Source: Oxytricha trifallax
Lineage: Eukaryota; Ciliophora; Spirotrichea; Sporadotrichida; Oxytrichidae
NCBI GenBank assembly: GCA_000711775.1
Contig: ARYC01017920.1
Coordinates: 1-64,000, forward strand
DNA length: 64,000 nt
Direction: 5' to 3'
The first letter of the stretch is position 1. Each line of letters starts with the position of its first letter. Below the pieces are notes generated by a model. The model did no database searches. It had not been told where the DNA came from and saw only the letters and a program-made list of their open reading frames with translations. A program made the translations under genes and the position numbers. This document shows positions 35,130 through 45,273 of this stretch, in pieces.

Positions 35130-36170
35130 ACTTGTTCCTCGTACGCTAATTTTATTACATTTACTTATACTTTTCTTTCTCTCTTTGATAAGTCTCGCTA
35201 AATGCCTAATTTTAAACTTTCAAATCAATCAGCTCTTTTTTCTTATCTTTTAATCTTTGTTAGCATGCATTGAAGTAATTTTGCAGTTTGATAATGTCTA
35301 TTTTGTGATTTTGTTGCTATCTTTATATTAACCCATCTACTATTGAAAATTGTCAATTTATTCTCTCAGCTCCTAATTTAAAGTTTCCTATTAATCAATA
35401 TGTGATCTCAAATTTACAATCGCAATGTCTTTACTTTGGAGTGGCTATTACATTCTCGAATTAGATTTCTACCAATTTTGAGTATTTTATCTTAATTGGA
35501 GTCTCTCAATGTCGAAGTATGACTTCTTAATTAAGTTCCTAAATCCTAAAGTTTTAATTAGTATAAAACTCAGCCGATTCTGAGTTCTCGTTATTTTCCG
35601 ACTAATAATATTTATGATTGACAGTTGAATATCATCGAGAGCACTTTGTATCCTTGGTATCCGCAATGTTTGCTTATCTTAATAAATTTAATTTTAGCTG
35701 TAATTTAATGTAAACTTTGAGTCTTAATTGTTGTTTGACAGAGTCTTTAAGTGACGTACTCAGAGGAGTGCTTAACTAAGGATTTTTATGTATTTTTACC
35801 CTTATTTCTTCAAACTTTCTTATCTTTTGAGTTTGACCTATATATCCTTTTCAATTTAACTTCTTGTTCTGGTTAATAATAGCTGTTCTTAAATAAAAAT
35901 ATAATAAGATTTTTATTATTAATGCCAATAAAACAAATTATTCATTATAGAAATATCATTAACAAAAGATCCTTAAGAATCTTAATTTAAGGTCATCATA
36001 TTTTCTACACTGCTAATAGTTTGATTAATCTTTCTTAAGCATTTATCAGAGTACTTTTATCTTCAATTCTTAAATTGCTGTTATCATAAAATTGAGGTAC
36101 TTCTTGCAATTCTTAATGCTTAATTGCATTGTCATAAAAATAACTATATAAATCATTCTTTATAAATTAA
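35130..36170 (-). CDS. coiled-coil protein, unknown
   Basis: The minus strand reads, with TAA/TAG as Gln, YDNAIKHQELQEVPQFYDNS and KSTLINAQERLIKLLAVQK (36.0-36.15 kb), IPRIQSALDDIQLSI (35.65 kb), then a clear coiled coil LNQELREQIDNFQQQMGQY (35.37 kb) and RLKDKKKELIDLKVQNQAF and TYQREKEKYKQMQQNQRT (35.13-35.25 kb). Several frame changes occur. The 3' end abuts the orphan 5' duplicate at 35119, so the C-terminus may be cut off. Function unknown; ciliate cytoskeletal proteins often have this form. Confidence 0.5.
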
Positions 36171-36248
36171 AAAGTGATGTTATATGTAAAATACAATTTA
36201 TCCCGTGAAATTAAATTAAATTAAAATAGTATTGTAGGAATACAATTA

Positions 36249-36627
36249 AAATTGAGAAATTATAATAAAATTAATAAATATTAAATCAAATTAGTGGCAG
36301 TTAAAGTTGGCCAATTTAAACGATCTTGGGCTCATTCGATAGATAATTCAAAATTAGCTGGACTTTACTATTGGCGGTACTATTTTATCGCATACCTGCA
36401 GCGAGATAACTTCACTTTAATGTGAGGGTATAATTTAACGAATTAAGATGAGATTAATTAAAGTGAAGTTATCTCGCTCCAGGGATGCGATAAAATAGTA
36501 CCGCCAATAGTAAAGTCCAGCTAATTTTGAATTCTCTATCGATGAGCCCAAGATCGTTTAAATTGGCCAACTTTAACTGCCACTAATTTGATTTAATATT
36601 TATTAATTTAATTATAATTTCTCAATT
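36249..36627. repeat. foldback element with 170-bp arms and 37-nt loop
   Basis: The arms at 36249-36420 and 36458-36627 are near-perfect inverted copies, sharing TTGGCGGTACTATTTTATCG, GAGATAACTTCACTTTAA and GTGGCAGTTAAAGTTGGCC. The loop is 36421-36457. The arms are less AT-rich than the surroundings. No gene fits inside; it is a MITE-like foldback with no other copy seen in the window. Confidence 0.85.
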
Positions 36628-37139
36628 TCAAATGTTTTCTTACAATATATAAAATATTAGCGACATAATTTAATGAATGAATATGATAATTGATTAAATA
36701 TGAAATTATTCTATATTTTAATATTTATGGAGTAATTTAATAGATTTATTGTTATGAGATAATTTAACTTTCGTTCAATGTACTAAATATTAATATTAAA
36801 TTAAAGTTTAATACTATATCCAAGTTAAGCTTTAGCTTATTTTGAATTTCTAAGTTGATTTAGCTAAAATGAGTTGAATAAACCAAATAAAATGATAATA
36901 TTGCATTTTTATTATTTTTTTTAAAAAATACTGCCACTCATTATAAACAAATTAGCAAGATTTAAAATATTATATTATTGCTTTAATATGATTTTGTAAA
37001 ATAAAAAAGGGCAGTGAATTATTTTGTATTTATTAATCAAATTATTACTGGTACAAATAAAATAAGAATTTAGGAGGGGGGAAAGTGTAATTAAATTTAT
37101 GATGACCTCACAATTAAAATAATATTCAATCATTTCAAC
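36628..37139. other. AT-rich region, nothing recognised
   Basis: No convincing coding stretch, repeat or element. A run of six G at about 37076-37081 stands out but matches nothing else. Confidence 0.4.
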
Positions 37140-37740
37140 AGTGTTTAAATATAATGATAATTTAAGAGTTTACTTTTAAATTCATAAATTAGCTTTATCT
37201 GTAGGAATTGAGATAACAACTACTTTTATTTCTCTTGAATATTTCTAGTTAAAGAATACCTTTTTTGGAAGGATAATCACTTAAGGGTTTAGTCTTACTA
37301 ATATTTATCTTAAAAGCAGTCTTTCATAACATATTCTCAATATAAATTAAAGAAAGTATGAATTTATTAAGTTTTCATATTAGCATTGATAATGTCTGTT
37401 GGATTAACTCAGCGATTGCTACCACTAATTTCTTCGCAATATTTTTAATTGATACGTTATTCTAAATATGAGGAGCAGATTAGCTCTGTGTTTCAGATTT
37501 TATTCATAAACATTGTATTAGCTAGTTGCTTAAATCTTTTTATTATATTACTAATACAAATCATTCTAAATTTGATTTATGTGTTTAAAGTGCTCTTAAT
37601 GAATGTTTAAGAGTTTTGTTAAAGTGTTTTAATGATAAACATTCTTATAGTGATACATGATCATTTTTACACAATGTAGATTATTTCTAATTAATTATTT
37701 GAATGAATAGTTGTTATAAACAAATATTTTGTTTGAAAAG
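37140..37740 (+). CDS. possible membrane protein fragment
   Basis: Open frames on the plus strand: first FQIHKLALSVGIEITTTFIS and LKNTFFGRIITQGFSLTN (37.15-37.38 kb), then from ATG 37392 MSVGLTQRLLPLISSQYFQL leading to a long hydrophobic run (VFQILFINIVLASCLNLFI and beyond, 37490-37600) typical of two membrane helices. AT-rich DNA inflates hydrophobic frames, so confidence is limited. No family recognised. Confidence 0.3.
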
Positions 37741-37855
37741 ATTTAATTATGAAAAACTGATTCGTTTAATAACAAATAATCATATATTACATAATAATTG
37801 GGTGACATATTCTAATTAATTATATCTCCCACCTTATTATATAAAATATGAATCC

Positions 37856-39004
37856 TAATATTGCTAAAATAGATAATATTAGGAAATTCAAGAAATACAA
37901 ATACATTATAATAATATTAGTAATTATAACTGCCTGTAATTTGATCAGCTTTTAATTGTAATTAAATTTATTAAAACTTTTAATACTAAACTGATTGTAC
38001 ATTATACATTGTACAGTTTTATGTTTTTAGTTTTTTAAAATATTAAGGCGTACCTATAAATTGTACATTGTACATTGTACAGTTTTAGAGATAAGTTTTT
38101 TTTAAAGATAGATTGTACAGTTTGAAAGTGATTAGTAATAAAATATTAAGATTAATAATTAGAAAGTATAATGGAGACATCTCTCTAAAACTAAACACAA
38201 ATTCATCACTATCGCTGTAACAAACCCCGAAACACCTTGAGTTCTCCGTATGTGTTCTTGTGTATAGTACCACCGTTCCCGCTGACCGTAGTGCGCATTT
38301 CACTCTCTCGTTTAGTCCAGTAAATCACATTTGCGTATTCAGTCTCCAGTCTCTGCCGAACTTGGTCCTAAGATCACCAACTGTTACTGCAGCAATACCG
38401 TGCTCTTTTAGACATCCTTAACTTCTTTCTATGCTATCTTGGCAACACAGACTTTCTTACACGAACACAGTGCAGCTTTAGGTACCGGCATGGACCAAGT
38501 TCGGCAGAGACTGGAGACTGAATACGCAAATGTGATTTACTGGACTAAACGAGATAGTGAAATGCGCACTACGGTCAGCGGGAACGGTGGTACTATACAC
38601 AAGAACACATATGGAGAACTCAAGGGGTTTCGGGGTTTGTTACAGCGATAGTGATGAATTTGTGTTTAGTTTTAGAGAGATGTCTCCATTATACTTTCTA
38701 ATTATTAATCTTAATATTTTATTACTAATCACTTTCAAACTGTACAATCTATCTTTAAAAAAAACTTATCTCTAAAACTGTACAATGTACAATGTACAAT
38801 TTATAGGTACGCCTTAATATTTTAAAAAACTAAAAACATAAAACTGTACAATGTATAATGTACAATCAGTTTAGTATTAAAAGTTTTAATAAATTTAATT
38901 ACAATTAAAAGCTGATCAAATTACAGGCAGTTATAATTACTAATATTATTATAATGTATTTGTATTTCTTGAATTTCCTAATATTATCTATTTTAGCAAT
39001 ATTA
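37856..39004. mobile_element. long palindromic element sharing tips with the Rep element
   Basis: The arms 37856-38368 and 38492-39004 are inverted copies over about 510 bp with few differences, around a 123-bp unique centre (38369-38491). The tips read TAATATTGCTAAAATA, and the subterminal region contains GAAATACAAATAC and AACTGCC-TTAAT blocks in the same order as in the Rep element at 10831-12760. It therefore looks like a non-autonomous relative that lacks the Rep gene. Inside the arms are four near-tandem copies of TTGTACA-type motifs and a GC-richer block (38200-38370). Confidence 0.75.
38369..38491. other. unique centre of the palindromic element
   Basis: 123 bp between the two arms; not AT-rich like the flanks. 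No RNA gene or coding signal identified. Confidence 0.6.
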
Positions 39005-39118
39005 TAATAATTTTATAGTGATAGTTAAGAAAAGACAGTGGGATATCTCACATCCTTTAAGTATTTAAATGAAGAATTATAATTACTTTTAAACTTAATA
39101 TTATTTCGTTAATTTAAA

Positions 39119-40657
39119 ATGGAATCTTCACAAGCTTCACCATCAGTTTCGCAAATCTCAAATTATTCCGTCTCTGGAAACAGAATAATATCATTGGAAA
39201 CATCAACACTAAAGATAAAATTAAAGATAAAATATAATACTCACCAATAATAATAAACATAGAATTCAAAGATTTAATATTTTAAACTTCTTTATAGGGA
39301 CAAGACTACAACATTAATGTTGGTGGTTTTTTGAATAATAATCCTACTTCATAGAACCTTGGTTAATCATCAAATTCAGTTAATTCTAATCAGTAGTCTC
39401 TTCCACCAGCATAGTCAAGCATGAATCTTTAAGGCAGCACTAACCAATAGATACCTACTTAATAACATCTTAGCTCAAAATTAAATACAGCAACAGATCC
39501 CTTAAGTGTAAAATCAAATTTAGTGCATACTGCCAATATAATAGAATCATTTTGCTTAAGTTTAGCAGTAACAGAATTCACTAATGCAGGCATAATAATA
39601 AAGCCTTAATGCTTAAAGCCAGTTATATAGTTATCATAATTACCATTCTTCATTAAGTCAGTAATTGTAGCAAGGCCGCCGTCCTTACCTTATGCACCTG
39701 GTAGATATTAAAATGCAGCTCTTAATTAATCTGCTCAAATAAATAGAGTTTATTAATAAACTTGTCAGAATAATTGGCCTTGTATTATAAGAAATAAAAA
39801 TTAATAAATGCTCACCAGTCAACTCCCATAGATATCAATTATCAATTTATCAAAAATGAAAGTGACAACAAATCAGTGATTACCCCGTCTAATTAATAAT
39901 ATTATAAAGAGCTTAAAGGTAAAATCGATATTATATGTGCATTAATTTAGATTCAGGTTTATTCTATAGATATTAAATAAAGAATTTTAATATTGTTTTT
40001 AATCGATCAGCTGAAAGGCTTTAGTATAGGTCACCTGCCCAAAAATCATTCCTGGACACTCTTCATGAGAGCTTCATTTCACTTAAATTTAATAATGAAA
40101 CAATATCACGAGAGGAAATGAAGAGTAATTCCTACCCATCTTTGGCAAAAGTCTTCCTATCTTTTGCAAGAATTTCCCCACCTCCATAAGAGTAGCAAGT
40201 ACAGCATTCGATAAATGAAAGTTAAATTGTCAAAGCTAGGAAATCTAATTTGCAAATTGTTAAAAACTTTCTATTTCAGATATCACAAAGAGCCCAGTGA
40301 AACTGATTATTAACATACAGCTCTTCTCAAATGATTAAAAATTTGCAATTCTTAGAGCTGTGAAATTGCCTCCTACATACAGCTGTGTCATTTCAAATAA
40401 GACTTTTGGATGCTTCAAAGGATTTGGTGTTGTTATTACATTCTTTACTGAGAAATTATTTCAATAAAAATGATGAGATTATGATGTTCTATTCCTATTG
40501 CACGCATTTTAAGAATAATAAATAAAAGATATTGAGAGGGGATGAAATATTAAAAAAGTCTTTATATTGGTTAATTTTTACTTGGCTCTAAATTATTTCA
40601 TTTTATTCTCCCTCTTATACTTGCTAAATCACAAGAGGTTATATTAACAGAAGATGA
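39119..40657 (+). CDS. Q/N/S-rich protein with helical C-terminal domain, unknown
   Basis: ATG 39119 gives MESSQASPSVSQISNYSVSG. After an AT-rich gap (39.2-39.3 kb) the frame GQDYNINVGGFLNNNPTSQN runs into a Gln/Asn-rich region, then AVTEFTNAGIIIKPQCLKP and RPPSLPYAPGRYQNAAL (39.6-39.7 kb). The C-terminal part is helical: SFLDTLHESFISLKFNNET, SYPSLAKVFLSFARISPPP (40.05-40.18 kb), FQIRLLDASKDLVLLLHSLL (40.4 kb) and EILKKSLYWLIFTWLQ (40.56 kb), ending TGA at 40655. Three in-frame TGAs (40298, 40304, 40361) lie in the helical part at places where Trp would read naturally. Family not recognised. Confidence 0.5.
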
Positions 40658-41049
40658 CTTCAATTAAATTTTTTAATTTTCTTAGTTTTCTTAGTTATCC
40701 CAATCATCATGTAATTAATGAGTAAGTTAAAATAAGTATATCATGTGTTAATTCATTCTAAACTTATCTCTAAAAAATATCTTATTATTTTTTCCCACTA
40801 TCTTTATTATTTTTTCAATTTTCTAACTTCTTTAATTAAAAAATTTAAATGAGAATAATCAATATTTACTCTCTATAATCAAAACTGCAGTACCCCTTCA
40901 GTAGTTTTATTGATATATTAGGGCAATTGATGCATGCTTTATTAGGGTTTATGTAGGGGTCTATGGTTTAAATATTAGTAATTAAGCGAGTATTACAAGC
41001 GAGAATTATAAATATTTCACTCAAGCATAAGCTTTTAGTTATGTGAAAG

Positions 41050-42101
41050 TTATTTGAACTCTATCTCTTAAGGTGATTTTTATTGTCTCTTTAGTCACTT
41101 AGTTTTCCTAGCATGGCTTGATAATAATATGACAAGCTCTCTTTGACCTCCGGATATCTTTTGCTTATCTAAGTATTGTTTTGATTCTTTGCTTAGGATA
41201 TCTCTCTCCTTTACAGCTGAAGTATTCGCCCACTCTTTATTATTATTACTGCTAATGTTCATATATCTCATGCAGAGTTTCCTTCTCTCCAATTTTCTCG
41301 CTCTGGAATTATCCTGGAGCTCCTAATACATTTCCTAGAGCGGAGGCTTGCACTGTCTGAGCTCTATTGAAATCGATAATGTATACTCTCATAGGTTGCC
41401 TGCCTAGCATTATTTTTCAACCTATGATTCTGTAAACATAACAGAGTTTGTGAAGCTCTTCGATTCTCTGTACTATCAGTTGCTCAATCTAAGCAATTTA
41501 ACATCATCTGTCAGATAGAAATTCTCTGTAGGTTAATTACAGGAGAGGTAGCCTCAAAACTACATGATCTCTTCCTCAGAGTATCGCATCTATTTAAATA
41601 AAATGCCTGCATTTTTTCTACTTTGCCTTTTAAAGAGTATAAAACTCATTTCAAGTTCCATTTAGAACTTGTCATCAGCAGGGAAATATATGAAAGGATA
41701 AATTTTGTAGGCAAATTAGTCGTCCTTGATGACTCTCTCTTTCTCTCTATTTTATCCTCAAGAGTGAGATAGTTTTCTAGGTGAGAATCCATGTCAATTA
41801 TTTCTAATATTGGTATCTTTAAAGCCTCTATTTTTACCATAATTTTAATAATCTCAGATACAGGAACCTTATTGACTAGTTTCTTCATTTAGATTTGCTT
41901 TTTTATCTCAACCCTTAGAGACTCTGCTGGGTTTCTTGATATCCTTTTTTATTGGAATCTTTTTCCTGTCTCTTCATGAAGGAACACAAAATTTTGATTG
42001 TGCTTTTTCTAAAAATGCACTTTAAGGTCTCTTGAATGAGAATAAGGCATTTCACAAATCACACAAATATTCTTTTCATCCTTTTTTAATACTTTAGACA
42101 T
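41050..42101 (-). CDS. TBE 57-kDa zinc-finger protein (decayed)
   Basis: Starts ATG at 42101 with MSKVLKKDEKNICVICEMPY. A C2H2 zinc finger follows at once: CVIC, twelve residues, then HFQKKH (C-x2-C-x12-H-x4-H). Next come VNKVPVSEIIKIMVKIEALK and a basic region. Beyond about 41640 the reading breaks up through frame changes and TGAs. TBEs are known to carry a zinc-finger gene of about 57 kDa; this copy keeps the finger but not a full-length frame. Confidence 0.65.
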
Positions 42102-42920
42102 AACTTAAGTATATCATTGTAAAAATCCCTAAAGTGTCTATTATTAATTGTTTTGTAAAGGAATAATTATTTGCAGTCTTTGCATTAATACTCCACATTG
42201 GTTGGTAAAATTTAATGATCAATCGAGAGCTACTTTACCTCTCCCACTACTTGTTCTTTCTCTTTGGCAATTTTTTTAAAGATTTATATTTCAAAGGTAC
42301 ACAAATCAAAAGTTGTCATAAGTAAACTCCAAAGAGTACAAGTGTATCTTGTCTCTAATTTTTTGGGTTGTTGGAATGATAATTTTTATTGGCTTAACTC
42401 AAGTATTGCCTACCTTCTTAAGATGTTAGTTAGCACACATTTTAGTATGATGAAAGATTTTATTAAAATAATAATAAAATCAAGCAAGGTATAATATTAA
42501 AAGAGTTTAAGACACTTTGATAAATTCTTTGGTGAAAGTTGAGAAAAATGAAGCATCATAAAAGTCTGTAAGTTGATATATTTTATTAAAGTATTTATCA
42601 TTTTAGTAAATTAAAAAGCTACAAAAAAGATTGAGAAACTCCAAATAAAGTTTGAGTTTAATTTAAAGGTTAAGCTAATATCATTTTTAAATTTAATATC
42701 TTCCTTATTAAGCTTTAACCATAAAATTAAACCCCTAAAATAGTTCGAACTTAATTTGGAGGTCCTCCTAATTATTTAAACATTATTAAAAGCTATTTAA
42801 TAAAGAAAGTTTTGTAATATCTTTTTTCAGGCTGACCTCCTGTAGGTCCTTCCAATAAACTTAGAGTGAATATATATATAATTTTAAATTTCATAAACAT
42901 TTATAGAAACTGGAAGCAAG

Positions 42921-43708
42921 ATGGAATCTATGAATGATGCAATGAAGAGAATTTAATCTCAAGATTTAATAGGAAAATTCAGAAGTAAAGAAGATCTTTA
43001 CAGATACTTGGTATATCAAGGTAAGTTTTTACTTATAATTAACTTATTAACTATAGTTGGATTGTTCTTGCCAACACAGGAGGCAACAAAAATATCATTC
43101 TTAAAGGCATTGTTAAGTGAAGAGAAAAAAGCTTATAAGTCTAATGAAATCAGAATGATCGAGATACCTAGCTACCTTGAGATTTCAGTAACAAACCTCT
43201 ATGATGATGCTATGAGTGATCCAGATGTTGCTCTCTACCTTCCATCAAAGCTGCAGCTCTTTAATAAGTTGCCAGAGAGAAACTTCTTCTTTGGCGTCCC
43301 AAAACTTTGAATCTGAGTACTTAAATGAAGTTATTTAAGAACCTCACAAGAAACGCTATAGCATCTCTCCTGAAGAAAATGAGAAGCAGGGAATTAAAAT
43401 CAGCGACACCTGGCTCTAGGAACTTCAGAATCATCCATTCATCTCTAGTAAGCTTAGGCTTCTAACTTTATAGAAAAGCATGCCATTGCTTTATACTTTA
43501 TAAAAGAATGTAGCAAATTAAGCAGAGAGAGAAAGTCTCAAGTAAATCATTAACTAAGCAAAAGACTCTTTAAAGATTTATAAAAGCAGAAGAGATGAGC
43601 ATAGAACCAGGAGCGGGCTCTATGAGAAGAACCATGGGACCTAACAGGCCATTAGAAGAAGAAAATAAAGAGAAGCCAAACCTATTTAAAAGCTCATTGG
43701 ATATGTGA
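42921..43708 (+). CDS. TBE 22-kDa protein (decayed)
   Basis: From ATG 42921: MESMNDAMKRI, DLIGKFRSKEDLYRYL, then KALLSEEKKAYKSNEIRMIE, NLYDDAMSDPDVALYLPSK and a C-terminal part with SMRRTMGPNRPLEEENKEK, ending ATG-TGA at 43706-43708. A 36-bp stretch beginning GTAAGT and ending CTATAG (about 43020-43055) could be a small in-frame intron. Length fits the 22-kDa gene carried by TBEs, whose function is unknown. One or more frame changes are present near 43310. Confidence 0.65.
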
Positions 43709-43714
43709 ACTTAC

Positions 43715-44640
43715 TCATTCGTTTAAATCTAAGATTTATTTATACTCAAAAAATCTCCCTTCTCTCTCACACACACTTTAGCTTTCACATTGCTGACTCT
43801 CTAGGCTGCAATCTTTATAAAATCTACCGCACCTATCCCCCTTCTCACGCATCAAGCTTTAGATTAAAGTATCTTGTAGTACCCTTTCAATTATCCCCAA
43901 TATAACTCAATTCAATTGAATTGAGAACTGTAAAATACAATAAATAGAGGTATTGAGTTCAGCCTTTCATACTTCTTTCTTGAGTCTTTAGTTTTATGAA
44001 CCGACAAGTTAACAACAAACAGAATAATTATTAATCAGCGTACATATCCCTGAGTTATTGTAAGAATTTTATATATTACTCAGTCTTTATAAAGTGAGAT
44101 GAATAACATATGTCTCAAAGCCATTATCTTCACTGATTTTTCCAATAATAGCTTAAGTTTGAAAATTAATTTTTTAGTCACAAACATCAATATTGTTGTT
44201 CCTTTTATATCAAGACTTTGAAATAAAAAGTATTAAACGTAAATAAAGCTTCATCAGCGTTAATGAACATAATTTTATGCCATGTTATTATGCCATCTGC
44301 ATTTAATCATTTATATAATTCAAATTTATCTTATAAAATGGAACATTAAAGTCGATCACTCTCTTAATGCGATTAACCTTTTTGGAAGATATTCCATTCT
44401 TTTCATAAATGTTAGCTATGGATTAAGCAGATATGTGAAGCCGATGAAAACATCACAGCTTTTTATGCGAGAGAGAAATTAGACAAGTATTTCAAAGTCT
44501 TATCATTTATGAGATATTCGATGTGATGTTGTTAAATTTCAAAGATCTTTTAAGCTTATAATTAAGTTGCTATCTCTTTAAATTTAATGCTAATAGACTT
44601 TAAGATAAAACAGTAGCATAATATTAGTAGAGCAGCTTTG
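43715..44640 (-). CDS. TBE 42-kDa transposase (inactive)
   Basis: Homologous to the transposase at 19-1045. Visible parts: HKIMFINADEALFTFNTF (first Asp kept), FVVNLSVHKTKDSRKKYERL (the second catalytic Asp is Val) and FNQIELYWG (Glu kept). Ends DLNE-TGA at 43715, six bases from the stop of the convergent 22-kDa gene, as in the first TBE. Frame changes and the missing Asp make it inactive. Confidence 0.75.
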
Positions 44641-44871
44641 CTATAGATGTGTAATTAAGAATAGATTTGACTTATTCACTATAATCATCACATCCTTATA
44701 GTAACTTAAATAGTAAATCTATATGCTCATAGTCACAAAATGACCCAAAATCTCATATAATCGCTTAAATTTATAATAATTAAATCATAAACCCCTATTA
44801 AAGTATGCGTTAAATGCTATTTTTATCAATCAAAAATTCAATCAAACTACTGAAGGGATTTGGAGTATTGA

Positions 44872-45273
44872 ATCTTAGTAACAGTTTTAACAATAATGGA
44901 GATAATAAAAGAGAATATTAATCTTGAAATTGAAAGAATTACGATTTAATTGTAAATTTTTCTAAGTAAATATTTCGGAAAAATAAAATAAATTTCAATA
45001 CTTTGACAGTAAAATACAGTAATAAAACTTAAGTACTAATATATCAATTTAATTTAGACTTTAAAATGTAGAGAAGCAGTTTAACTTAATTTTAAATTAT
45101 CACTCAATTTATGACTATTTATTTTATTTGATTATATTTTCCAAATTAATTTATAATGATGAGTAAGGAAATTAATAAATTATTATCACAAAAATAATTA
45201 AGTTCGCATTTATCATCGATCCATCTCCCTTAATGAATCTAAGACCACAATCGGCAATATAAAATCAGCAACA
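44872..45273 (+). promoter_or_regulatory. 5' flank and first codons of the 45233 gene; duplicated at 34724
   Basis: The segment between the TBE insertion point and the gene start, about 360 bp of AT-rich DNA followed by the ATG at 45233. Its near-identity to 34724-35119 across non-coding sequence shows that the duplication carried the presumed promoter. The TBE's AAT target lies exactly at the left edge of the similarity. Confidence 0.6.

Larger units (their letters stand above)
40880..44870. mobile_element. complete but decayed TBE transposon (3.99 kb)
   Basis: Flanked by AAT on both sides (40877-40879 and 44871-44873), the three-base target duplication of TBEs. The tips CAAAACTGCAGTACCCC and, inverted, CAATACTCCAAATCCCT each keep about 13 of 17 bases of CAAAACCCCAAAACCCC. 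The inner inverted repeat CTTCAGTAGTTT is shared by both ends. All three expected genes are present in order: zinc-finger 57-kDa gene (minus), 22-kDa gene (plus), 42-kDa transposase (minus). Degraded tips, frame changes and a lost catalytic Asp show an old, inactive copy. Confidence 0.85.

Noticed and set aside
38085-38775. Two nearly identical 72-codon ORFs on opposite strands, plus a 70-codon ORF
   Set aside because: They are mirror images created by the palindromic element, and the 70-codon one has only a TTG start; no protein-like pattern.
43020-43055. Short intron in the TBE 22-kDa gene
   Set aside because: The splice signals are good, but the frame is open with or without removal, so it is mentioned only as a possibility in the gene entry.
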